Shown: positions 36,604-44,763 of the stretch, one piece after another
Numbering within the stretch: position 1 is the first letter of the stretch
Layout of the letters: every line of letters starts with the position of its first letter
Origin: Algibacter pectinivorans
GTDB lineage: Bacteria > Bacteroidota > Bacteroidia > Flavobacteriales > Flavobacteriaceae
Length of the DNA: 64,000 nucleotides
Assembly (NCBI RefSeq): GCF_900112595.1
Contig: NZ_FOMI01000002.1
Coordinates: 16,690-80,689, forward strand
Direction: 5' to 3'
The notes under the pieces: model-generated
What the model saw: the letters and a program-made list of their open reading frames with translations, nothing else
Database searches by the model: none
What the model was told of the DNA's origin: nothing
Program-made: the position numbers and the translations under genes

Positions 36604-37110
36604 TTGGAAGACAAAATTATAAATCGCGTAGCGAATAGCAAACTAGTTACCCTAGACCTTGAGGATTTCTATCCTAAAGGCAACCGTGTATTGTTTGATA
36701 TTAAAGATTGGCTATTTGAAGGATTTGTGCTTCGAGAAAAAGATTTTAGAGCACAGGTTAAAACCTTCGATTGGTCTCAATACCAAGATGCTTATGTGGC
36801 ATTAACGTGTAGCTCAGATGCTATAATTCCGGGTTGGGCATATATGTTTTTAAGCATTCAGTTAGAGCCTTATGCAAAAAAAACAATAGTTGGAAATTTG
36901 GATAATTTAGAAACTTCTATTTACCAAGACATCATTAATTCTATGGATGTTTCCGGCTATAAAGACAAACCTATAATTATAAAAGGTTGTTCAAACAAAC
37001 CTGTACCACAAAACGCTTACATCATGCTTTCCAATAAGTTACAAACGGTAGCAAAGTCTATCATGTATGGCGAAGCGTGTTCTTCTGTTCCGCTTTTTAA
37101 AAAACTGTAA
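36604..37110 (+). CDS. DUF2480 family protein
   Basis: A 168-residue cytoplasmic protein of DUF2480, a family I know only from Bacteroidota, commonly next to Fe-S genes. Recognisable stretches: NRVANSKLVTLDLEDFYPKG, FREKDFRAQVKTFDW-like LREKDFRAQV, and VAKSIMYGEACSSVPLFKK with a conserved Cys. The start is TTG (36604): an in-frame TAA lies 13 bp earlier (36589-36591), and no ATG or GTG exists between. Function unknown; adjacency to sufT suggests an Fe-S link. Confidence 0.87.
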   Translation: MEDKIINRVANSKLVTLDLEDFYPKGNRVLFDIKDWLFEGFVLREKDFRAQVKTFDWSQYQDAYVALTCSSDAIIPGWAYMFLSIQLEPYAKKTIVGNLDNLETSIYQDIINSMDVSGYKDKPIIIKGCSNKPVPQNAYIMLSNKLQTVAKSIMYGEACSSVPLFKKL

Positions 37111-37149
37111 TTTTATTGTGACTAAAGTATTTTACTTGAGTCTAAAATG

Positions 37150-37157
37150 TATATTTG
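37150..37157 (+). promoter_or_regulatory. Possible -7 element of the DUF3078 gene
   Basis: TATATTTG lies 28 bp before the ATG at 37185. No TTG sits 19-20 bp upstream (one is 11 bp away), so it is only a half-supported promoter. Confidence 0.4.
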
Positions 37158-37184
37158 CAAAAATTTTCAACAAAAATTAAAATT

Positions 37185-38114
37185 ATGAAAAAATTATTTT
37201 TCACTTTATTATTATCTGTTAGCGTAATATCAATAAACGCACAAACAAAAGAAGAGCTTCAAGCTCAGAAATCTGAAAAGCAAGCTATAGCAGATGCCGC
37301 ACAAGCTGAGGCTAATGCTTTACAAGCTAAAATAGATGCCCTTCCAGGATGGAGAAAAGGAGCTTTTGGTACAATTGGAGGAAGTTTATCTAACTTTAAC
37401 AACTGGTATTCTCAAGGTACTCCAAATAATGCTTCTGGTAACATTGGTTTTACAGTAAATGGTTTTGCTAACTTAATTGAAGACAAGTTTTTCTGGAGAA
37501 ACAGTTTAACTACAAACTTGAATTGGGTAAAATTAGACAATAAAGACAACGGAACGGACGAAGACGATAGCTTTGAGCCTTCTACTGATGTTTTTAACAT
37601 TTCTTCTTTATACGGTAGAAATATTACTAAAACATTAGCAATCTCTGGTTTAGCAGAATACAGAACTACTATTTTAGACAACTTTAATGACCCTGGTTAT
37701 TTAGATGTTGGTGTTGGTGCTACTTGGACTCCAGTACAAAACTTAATAGTAGTTGTACACCCATTAAACTACAACTTTGTATTTGCTGATGGCGACTCTG
37801 TTTTCGAATCTTCTTTAGGTGCTAAAATTGTTGCTGATTATACAAGACAATTAGGAGCTATTAACTTTAAAACAAACTTATCTGCTTTCCAAAGCTATAA
37901 GTCTGGAGATTACTCAAACTGGACTTGGACTAACTCATTTAGCTATACTTTATGGAAAATGATTGGTGTTGGTTTTGATTTTGGATTAAGAAGCAACAAA
38001 CAAGAAGCATTAAACTACTCTATTGAAACTCTTGGTAATACTGGTGAAACTTTTGATAGCGTTGATAACGACTTACAATCTTACTATACTTTTGGTTTAA
38101 GCTACAAGTTCTAA
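37185..38114 (+). CDS. DUF3078 outer-membrane protein
   Basis: A 309-residue exported protein with a signal peptide (MKKLFFTLLLSVSVISINAQ), a short coiled coil (about 20-46, EELQAQKSEKQAIADAAQAE), and a beta-barrel of the DUF3078 family beginning WRKGAFGTIGGSLSNFNNWY and ending LSYKF. These are abundant outer-membrane proteins of unknown function in Bacteroidota. The longer frame from a TTG at 37155 is rejected, because that TTG is part of the -7 element and the ATG gives a perfect signal peptide. A terminator follows. Confidence 0.85.
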   Translation: MKKLFFTLLLSVSVISINAQTKEELQAQKSEKQAIADAAQAEANALQAKIDALPGWRKGAFGTIGGSLSNFNNWYSQGTPNNASGNIGFTVNGFANLIEDKFFWRNSLTTNLNWVKLDNKDNGTDEDDSFEPSTDVFNISSLYGRNITKTLAISGLAEYRTTILDNFNDPGYLDVGVGATWTPVQNLIVVVHPLNYNFVFADGDSVFESSLGAKIVADYTRQLGAINFKTNLSAFQSYKSGDYSNWTWTNSFSYTLWKMIGVGFDFGLRSNKQEALNYSIETLGNTGETFDSVDNDLQSYYTFGLSYKF

Positions 38115-38140
38115 GAACTTCTCTTTTACACCAAAGAAAC

Positions 38141-38172
38141 AAAAAACGCACATCTTAGGATGTGCGTTTTTT
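38141..38172. terminator. Bidirectional terminator between the DUF3078 gene and PBP1A
   Basis: CGCACATC (38147-38154) and GATGTGCG (38159-38166) with a TTAG loop, flanked by an A-run and a long T-run on the plus strand. Confidence 0.85.
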
Positions 38173-38182
38173 TTGTTTTAAC

Positions 38183-40438
38183 TTATTTTTTATCGCCCTT
38201 AAACTTTCGTTTTTTCTTTTTACCACTAAAAATTCGCTTTAAAAACCCATCTCGTTTTTCTTCATTACAATCCAAATCTGAAGCGACTTGATCGCTAGGT
38301 CTTTCAAAACGACTTTTTGTAATGTCGTTATACTCGGAATCTTTATTTAGTTTAGAATAAAACTTTGCAAAAATTGGTAGGGCAGAATTTGCGCCCTGTC
38401 CCAATCCTGTTGTTCTAAAACCAATAGCTTGGTTATCGTTTCCAACCCAAGTTACAGTCACTAATTTTGGCGTAATACCAACAAACCAACCATCCTTATT
38501 ATCTTGTGTGGTTCCTGTTTTACCGGCAATATCATTATTTAAACCATAGGTTGACCTTAATCTAGATGCCGTACCCTTATTAACAGTAGACTGCATGATT
38601 TCTAACATAACCTGACGCGTGTAGTCTTTAAAAGCAGGCTCTGATACTTCTGGTTTAAACGCTCCCAAAACCTTACCGTTTCTATCGGTAACTTTAGTAA
38701 TGGCATAAGGCTTAACCGGTTTACTATCGTTTACATAACTAGCATAAGCACCTGTAAGTTCTTTTAAATTAATTTCTGCTACACCAAGCGCAATGGAAGG
38801 TAAACTAGGCAGCTCTTTATTAATACCAATACGTTTTGCTTGCTGTAATACTTTCGGGATTCCAACCTCATTTAAAACTTTAACAGCAATGGTATTAACC
38901 GAGTTACTCAAAGCCATTTCTAGATTGTAATTAAGGTGTGGATCTTCATTCTCACCACCCGAGTTTGATGGTGTCCAATTATTAAAATTACTATAAGTTA
39001 CTTCAGCTAAAGAAAAATACGTGCATGGTTTCATGCCATTCTCAATAGCAGCAGTATAAACAAAAGGCTTAAATGTAGAACCTACTTGACGCTCACTTTG
39101 CGACACATGATCGTATTTAAAATAACGATAATCAATGCCTCCAATATAAGCCTTAATAGCTCCCGTTTTAGGTGCAATACTTAGTATACCAGTATTTAAA
39201 AACTTTAAATAATGTTGTAAGCTATCAATAACGCTTGCTTTTTTAATGGTATCGCCTTCCCATGCAAACCATTCGGTATCTCGTATAATGGATAATGAAT
39301 CTTTAATTTGAGCCTCTGTTAATCCTGCTTCCTTATATAATTTATATTGTGGTAGTTTTTTTAAAGTAGCTTCAATTAATTTCTTATTCTTCTGCCAAGG
39401 CGCAGCGCTACCATAAGAATGTTCAAAACTTTTTTGCAACGTTGTAAGATGCTCTTTCATGGCTTCCTCGGCCATTTTTTGCATACCAATATCCAAGGTG
39501 GTGTGCACTATAAGTCCGTCGCGATACAAATCGTAAGCTTCGCCATTCGGCTTTTTAATACTATCTAAAATTACAGCCAATTCCTTTTTAACCTGAGCTC
39601 TAAAATAAGGTGCTATACCCACATCGTGATTAAACGATTTATAATCTAATCCCAATGGTTTATCGGCGTAAACCTTAGCCGAATCTTGAGGCATATTGCC
39701 ATATTTTACCATTTGGTTTAGCACTACATTACGCCTATTTAAGCTTCGCTCGGGATGTAATCGTGGGTTATAATAATTATTAGCTTTTAACGAACCAACC
39801 AAAGTAGCAGCTTCGTCTATAGAAAGCTCGATTGCTGGTTTATTAAAAAATTTACGAGCGGCACTTTCAATACCATACGTATTATCCGAGAAAGGCACCG
39901 TATTAAAATACATGGTAAGAATCTCATGTTTGGAGTATATGGTTTCAATACGTTTAGCAATAATAGACTCGCGAAACTTATTAATTACCATACTAAAAAA
40001 CCTATAATTATTTCTTCCGTATAGGTTCTTAGCTAACTGCAAAGTTACGGTGCTTCCACCTCCTGCAGATTTATCTTGAAGTAAAATACTTTTTACAAAA
40101 ACTCGCATTAAACTTACATTATCAATACCATCATGCTCAAAAAACCGAACATCTTCCGTAGCAACTAAGGCATCAATAAGGTGTTTTGGTAAATCTTCAA
40201 ATTGTAAAGGTTGCCTATCATAAACATAATATTTACCAATAAGTTTCCCTTCTTGATCTAAAACTTGCGTAGCTTCTTCTTGCTTAATAAAACTTAATTC
40301 AGCCGATGTTGGCACTTTACCAAAAGCGCCTAGATAAATACTAATATAGAGTCCTACAAAAAATAATAAAACAGACGTAAAACCAATAAAGGCCCATTTT
40401 ACCCATTTATTTCTAAATAACTTTTTAAGTAATGCCAT
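38183..40438 (-). CDS. mrcA: Penicillin-binding protein 1A (transglycosylase-transpeptidase)
   Basis: A 751-residue bifunctional peptidoglycan synthase. An N-terminal membrane anchor (WVKWAFIGFTSVLLFFVGLY) precedes a GT51 transglycosylase (EDVRFFEHDGID near residue 94, then GGSTVTLQLAKNLYGR). The transpeptidase has the SxxK serine in GSTFKPFVYT (near 455), SNSVN as SxN, and KTGTTQ (near 640). The C-terminus is a Lys/Arg-rich tail (KKKKRKFKGDKK). It polymerises glycan strands and cross-links them outside the inner membrane. It lies 12 bp after hflX on the same strand. Confidence 0.95.
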   Translation of the reverse strand: MALLKKLFRNKWVKWAFIGFTSVLLFFVGLYISIYLGAFGKVPTSAELSFIKQEEATQVLDQEGKLIGKYYVYDRQPLQFEDLPKHLIDALVATEDVRFFEHDGIDNVSLMRVFVKSILLQDKSAGGGSTVTLQLAKNLYGRNNYRFFSMVINKFRESIIAKRIETIYSKHEILTMYFNTVPFSDNTYGIESAARKFFNKPAIELSIDEAATLVGSLKANNYYNPRLHPERSLNRRNVVLNQMVKYGNMPQDSAKVYADKPLGLDYKSFNHDVGIAPYFRAQVKKELAVILDSIKKPNGEAYDLYRDGLIVHTTLDIGMQKMAEEAMKEHLTTLQKSFEHSYGSAAPWQKNKKLIEATLKKLPQYKLYKEAGLTEAQIKDSLSIIRDTEWFAWEGDTIKKASVIDSLQHYLKFLNTGILSIAPKTGAIKAYIGGIDYRYFKYDHVSQSERQVGSTFKPFVYTAAIENGMKPCTYFSLAEVTYSNFNNWTPSNSGGENEDPHLNYNLEMALSNSVNTIAVKVLNEVGIPKVLQQAKRIGINKELPSLPSIALGVAEINLKELTGAYASYVNDSKPVKPYAITKVTDRNGKVLGAFKPEVSEPAFKDYTRQVMLEIMQSTVNKGTASRLRSTYGLNNDIAGKTGTTQDNKDGWFVGITPKLVTVTWVGNDNQAIGFRTTGLGQGANSALPIFAKFYSKLNKDSEYNDITKSRFERPSDQVASDLDCNEEKRDGFLKRIFSGKKKKRKFKGDKK

Positions 40439-40450
40439 ATATAGTTTTAT

Positions 40451-41668
40451 CTATTCCATGTCTTCGTAATTGTAATCTGGGTATAAAAACTCGTTATATG
40501 GAAAACGGGTAACATGAATATCGCGAACCTCGTCGTAAACACGTTTTTTAAAGTCTTCTAAATTCTTTTTATTTAAGGCCGAAATAAATAAAGCGTTATT
40601 ACCTACTTTGCTCATCCATGTGCTTTTCCATTCCTCTAAAGTATAGTGTTTTTCGGTACGTTCGGTTTCTAGATCGTCTTCCTCTAAAGGCTCTGCAGTA
40701 TAAGCATCTATTTTATTAAATACCATAATGGTTGGCTTATCACCACTTTTAATTTCGCCTAGAATTTTCTCTACAGAGGCAATATGCTCTTCAAAATTAG
40801 GATGCGAAATATCCACTACGTGCAATAACAAGTCGGCTTCACGAACTTCATCTAGTGTACTTTTAAAACTATCTACCAATTGCGTTGGAAGCTTTCTAAT
40901 AAACCCTACCGTATCACTTAATAAAAATGGTAGATTTTGAATAACAACTTTACGCACGGTGGTATCTAAGGTTGCAAATAACTTATTTTCGGCAAAAACC
41001 TCACTTTTACTAATAACATTCATGAGTGTAGATTTGCCAACATTGGTATACCCCACAAGTGCTACACGCACCATTTTACCACGATTACCACGTTGCACCG
41101 CCATTTGCTTATCGATTGTTTTTATACGAGCTTTAAGTAATGCTATTTTATCACGTACAATACGTCTATCTGTTTCAATTTCGGTTTCACCAGGACCACG
41201 CATTCCAATACCACCTTTTTGGCGTTCAAGGTGTGTCCACATTCCTCTTAATCGAGGTAGTAAATATTCGCATTGTGCTAATTCTACTTGGGTACGCGCA
41301 TAACTTGTTTGTGCGCGTTGTGCAAAAATATCGAGTATTAAATTGGTTCTATCTAAAACTTTTACGTTTAATATTTTACTAATATTTCGTTCTTGTGCCG
41401 ACGATAACTCATCATCAAAAATAGCGGTAGTTATATCGTTATCCTCAATAAATTGACGTACCTCTTCCATCTTACCTGTACCAATAAAAGTTTTTGGATT
41501 AGGCATATCCATTTTTTGCGTAAAACGCTTTATGGCATAACCACCTGCGGTATACGTTAAAAACTCTAATTCATCTAAATACTCTTTAGACTTTTCTTCA
41601 TTTTGGTCTTTAGTAATAACGCCAATTAACACGGCGCGTTCTAAAGAAATATCTTTCTCTTCTATCAT
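40451..41668 (-). CDS. hflX: GTPase HflX
   Basis: A 405-residue ribosome-associated GTPase that rescues stalled ribosomes under stress. The N-domain includes LDRTNLILDIFAQRAQT and the family signature GPGETEIETDRR. The G-domain has VGYTNVGKSTLMN (G1, about 207), DTVGF (G3) and NKID (G4). The C-terminus is acidic. On the minus strand TAACTTTG (41673-41680) lies just upstream of the ATG and could be a -7 element. Confidence 0.94.
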   Translation of the reverse strand: MIEEKDISLERAVLIGVITKDQNEEKSKEYLDELEFLTYTAGGYAIKRFTQKMDMPNPKTFIGTGKMEEVRQFIEDNDITTAIFDDELSSAQERNISKILNVKVLDRTNLILDIFAQRAQTSYARTQVELAQCEYLLPRLRGMWTHLERQKGGIGMRGPGETEIETDRRIVRDKIALLKARIKTIDKQMAVQRGNRGKMVRVALVGYTNVGKSTLMNVISKSEVFAENKLFATLDTTVRKVVIQNLPFLLSDTVGFIRKLPTQLVDSFKSTLDEVREADLLLHVVDISHPNFEEHIASVEKILGEIKSGDKPTIMVFNKIDAYTAEPLEEDDLETERTEKHYTLEEWKSTWMSKVGNNALFISALNKKNLEDFKKRVYDEVRDIHVTRFPYNEFLYPDYNYEDME

Positions 41669-41764
41669 ATTACAAAGTTAAACAATTGCCATGATTTTAT
41701 ATTTAATATTTTAATCTTAAAAATGATTAAAAAAGGTTTAATTATTTTAGCATATTTTTGAATT

Positions 41765-42733
41765 ATGATAGCACCTTTTGAAGATATACCTGTACGCCAA
41801 GATATGCAAGCTGTGGCGTTTTATAATGTAGAAAACTTATTCGATTTAAAAAACAATAAACATAAACATGATAATGATTTTTTACCGGGATCTATTAAAA
41901 AATGGACCCATAAACGTTACCAAAATAAACTACGAAAAATAGGTTATGCCATTTCTAATATTGGAAGACGAGAAACCGGAAAACATCCATCTTTAGTAGG
42001 TTTAGCCGAGATAGAAAACGCTAGAGTACTTAAAGATTTAGTAACATCCAAACATTTAAAAGACTACAATTACAACTACATTCATTTTGAATCGAAGGAC
42101 GAACGTGGTATTGATGTAGCCTTGTTATACGATACTAAAACATTTAAGGTAACACATTCTAAGGCCTTTGCTGTAGTTTTAACAGAATTAGATGGCTCTA
42201 TTGATTACACACGCGATATTTTACTAGTTTCTGGGGTTCTAGACAACGAAAACGTACATGTAATTATAAACCATTGGTCGTCTAGAAGAGAAGGCGAAAA
42301 AGAAACAGAATTTAAACGTTTAGCGTCATCGAAAAAAGTAAGCGATATTATTGAAACGCTAAAAAGTAAAAATGATGATGCCAAAATTTTGGTGTTAGGC
42401 GATTTTAACGACACACCGCAAAATGATAGTATTAAACGATTGGTAGACGATTACGGTATGTATAACCCCATGGAAACCCTGCGTTCTTTTACTCGTGGCA
42501 CGGTAAAGCACAGAAGACAGTGGTTTGTTTTCGACCAAATATTAGTATCCATTAATTTTTTTAGAAGTTCTAAAAACGAGTTCGAATTTTTTAAAGCCAA
42601 TATTTTTGATGAACCCTTCTTAAAACTTTTTAAAGGCCCTTATAAAGGTTCCCCATACCGAACGTATGCTGGTCCTAAATACCAAGGTGGTTACAGCGAC
42701 CACTTTCCGGTATATGTTATTTTAAAGAAGTAA
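41765..42733 (+). CDS. Endonuclease/exonuclease/phosphatase family protein (no signal peptide)
   Basis: A 322-residue EEP-superfamily protein. Motifs in order: FYNVENLFDL (Asn), VGLAEIENARV (metal-binding Glu), INHWSSRREG (His), LGDFNDTPQND (Asp and Asn), GYSDHFPVYV (catalytic Asp-His). It is paralogous to the secreted protein at 47695 but has no visible signal, so it is likely cytoplasmic unless the start is wrong; an internal ATG at codon 14 (MQAVAFYNVENLF) is also possible. TATTTTTG (41753-41760) is a good -7 box. Its stop directly abuts the stop of the converging gene. Confidence 0.85.
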   Translation: MIAPFEDIPVRQDMQAVAFYNVENLFDLKNNKHKHDNDFLPGSIKKWTHKRYQNKLRKIGYAISNIGRRETGKHPSLVGLAEIENARVLKDLVTSKHLKDYNYNYIHFESKDERGIDVALLYDTKTFKVTHSKAFAVVLTELDGSIDYTRDILLVSGVLDNENVHVIINHWSSRREGEKETEFKRLASSKKVSDIIETLKSKNDDAKILVLGDFNDTPQNDSIKRLVDDYGMYNPMETLRSFTRGTVKHRRQWFVFDQILVSINFFRSSKNEFEFFKANIFDEPFLKLFKGPYKGSPYRTYAGPKYQGGYSDHFPVYVILKK

Positions 42734-43111
42734 TTATATAACCTGAAACAACACAAAAGCTAAACCTAATATGGCGATAGGTAAGAACCAAAGCATCCAA
42801 ATATTATAAGACAACTTTTTCTTTTTTAGCATTTTGGCATTTAAAACTTTTCGTTTTCTTCCGCCATATTGCATCCAATTTTTAAAATAAAGAAAAACAG
42901 AAACCAAAACAAACAAAGTCCATGCCTTAGGTGCCGACATAGTATTAACATGCATTTGACTAAAAAAACCAGCAAAGAACACGCCTAAAAGCAGTAGCAA
43001 ACTGCATTGTAAAATCGTTACGAAAAACGTAGCAATACTATTAGCTTTATTATTTTTTTTAGTTTTATAATGCTGAAAGAAATGAAAAAATAGGGCGTCG
43101 AATGTGGTCAT
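42734..43111 (-). CDS. Small membrane protein of unknown function
   Basis: A 125-residue protein with three hydrophobic segments (FFVTILQCSLLLLLGVFFAGFF, AWTLFVLVSVFLYF, MLWFLPIAILGLAFVLFQVI) and a basic Lys/Arg stretch between the second and third. No family recognised. Its TAA abuts the EEP gene's TAA (TAATTA at 42731-42736), leaving no spacer. It is possibly co-transcribed with the DUF5689 gene 39 bp upstream. Confidence 0.7.
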   Translation of the reverse strand: MTTFDALFFHFFQHYKTKKNNKANSIATFFVTILQCSLLLLLGVFFAGFFSQMHVNTMSAPKAWTLFVLVSVFLYFKNWMQYGGRKRKVLNAKMLKKKKLSYNIWMLWFLPIAILGLAFVLFQVI

Positions 43112-43150
43112 GAAATTATTTATTGCGCCAAAGGTAAAACTTATGTTTCA

Positions 43151-44581
43151 CTATTCAACATAATCTACACTAATCTCATCCAATTCGTAAATACCATCAA
43201 AAGTAGCTTGTCCGCTTCCTGTGTATTTAAAGGCTATATGAATGGTTCCTGTAATACAAGATAAATCCACATGACCAGAATTAAACCACTCGGCAAAAGA
43301 ATCGGAATCTTTAACAACATAAGCAGCAGATAAAACACCCCAATTAGCACTAGTTATATTGGCCTCAACCCCATCCCAATCTAAGGAATACAATACTTCC
43401 ATATAACTACTATCGGACAAACTATTAGAGGTTTTAAAACGCAAGGTTTCACCATCTTGGGCATCTAAATTTATAGCAGGCGTTATTAACCAACCTATAT
43501 TGCTAACATCGCCAGAACTACTAGATTGAAACCGAGCAGATCTTCCCAAAGATGCATTAGATGATGTAGACGAATAACCCTCCCAAGCCTCCGTTCCGGT
43601 TTCCATAAAATTAGTCCAACCCTCAATTTCAATAGGTCTATTATTCCTTTGGTTTTCAAAATCTTCATATAACAAATTACCTGTGCCAAATGTTTCAGCT
43701 AAACCACATGTTAACTCCATGGGATCGCAGCGCTCATTACTTTCAAAAGTAACATCGGCCGACGTATTAATAACCAACACATTAAAATTGTCTCTAAAAT
43801 CGCGACTAAAAACACCTGTTACACTGCCCTTTCCTTGTGGCACAATTAAGCTTTTAAAGTCTGAAAATGTGCTGGTTTGCATAATCATTTGAATTCCAGA
43901 ATCGCAACTTTCTAATAAGCGTAAACCATCAAACTCATCGAACGATTCACTGGCAAACGTAGCGCCTATTTCGAATCTATTTAGCTGCATATTTTCCAAT
44001 TGTATTAATGTATTTTCATCGGCTTCAGTTAAATTTGCCAACCCAGAAATTTTAGGTTCTATGTCTGCAATTTCATTACTTCTAATTACAATATCTTTAT
44101 ATTCCGCAGCTTGAATTTGCTCCACTTGCACCGCATTTCCTTTACCAATAGTAATAACACCGCTAGTTTCACCAACGGTTAGTCCAGTCATTTTCACGTA
44201 TACTTTTTGTCCAAATTGATAGGTGTCCGATAGACTACTCACATTAATATCGACCTTAAAACCAAGCCTAGGATCTGCGTCGCTAGTACTTCCATCGGTT
44301 TTATTTTGTATAATCAATTCCTCAAAAAAATTCCCAGATTTATCAGACGATACCACATAACCTTCAATATACAATTCGTTATCATTGTCAATAACCACTG
44401 TTGTATTTCCTTTATTTACAGCCTGTTCATAAAGCGATTTTATAGCCTTAAAAGTGGTAATTTGCTCCCGGGGAATATCAGGCTCTGTAACCGAAATATC
44501 GGGTACACTATAATCTTCATCCTTAACGCACGACCATAAAAGCAACACTAAAACGCTAATACCTATTAAAATTTTATTCAT
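43151..44581 (-). CDS. DUF5689 lipoprotein with C-terminal choice-of-anchor J-like region
   Basis: A 476-residue lipoprotein (lipobox in LLLWSC). Residues about 35-270 match DUF5689 (TFKAIKSLYEQAVNKGNTTV, IEGYVVSSDKSGNFFEEL, FGQKVYVKMTGLTVGETSGV), an OB-fold-like domain. Residues about 300-476 (NRPIEIEGWTNFMETGTEAW onward, ending YELDEISVDYVE) look like a choice-of-anchor J jelly roll. It lies just downstream of a TonB-dependent receptor gene on the same strand, the usual SusD-like position for such partners. A surface ligand-binding role is inferred. Confidence 0.83.
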   Translation of the reverse strand: MNKILIGISVLVLLLWSCVKDEDYSVPDISVTEPDIPREQITTFKAIKSLYEQAVNKGNTTVVIDNDNELYIEGYVVSSDKSGNFFEELIIQNKTDGSTSDADPRLGFKVDINVSSLSDTYQFGQKVYVKMTGLTVGETSGVITIGKGNAVQVEQIQAAEYKDIVIRSNEIADIEPKISGLANLTEADENTLIQLENMQLNRFEIGATFASESFDEFDGLRLLESCDSGIQMIMQTSTFSDFKSLIVPQGKGSVTGVFSRDFRDNFNVLVINTSADVTFESNERCDPMELTCGLAETFGTGNLLYEDFENQRNNRPIEIEGWTNFMETGTEAWEGYSSTSSNASLGRSARFQSSSSGDVSNIGWLITPAINLDAQDGETLRFKTSNSLSDSSYMEVLYSLDWDGVEANITSANWGVLSAAYVVKDSDSFAEWFNSGHVDLSCITGTIHIAFKYTGSGQATFDGIYELDEISVDYVE

Positions 44582-44598
44582 AACTCTTAATTTTATTT

Positions 44599-44730
44599 GG
44601 GCGTTACTTTTTACTCATACCTACAAGGTTTTCAAAACCTTGCAGTATGGCAAAAAGTCGGGCTTTCACTACTCAATCTTTTTGCGAAAAAACAAAAAGG
44701 ATTTCAAACAAACCGTTCAATCCCTAACGC
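44599..44730 (+). repeat. Composite dispersed repeat, copy B
   Basis: Runs from GGGCGTT to AATCCCTAACGC with AGTCGGGCTTTC inside, in the same order as copies A (3817-4006) and C (57599-57687). It contains a near-perfect palindrome CAAGGTTTT-C-AAAACCTTG (44624-44642) at the place where copy A has a different hairpin. It fills most of the gap between the TonB receptor and the DUF5689 gene. Confidence 0.7.
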
Positions 44731-44763
44731 GCAGCACAACTAATATCAACATTACAACACAAA

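Noticed and set aside
43495-43689. 64-codon minus-strand frame
   Set aside because: Out-of-frame shadow of the DUF5689 gene.
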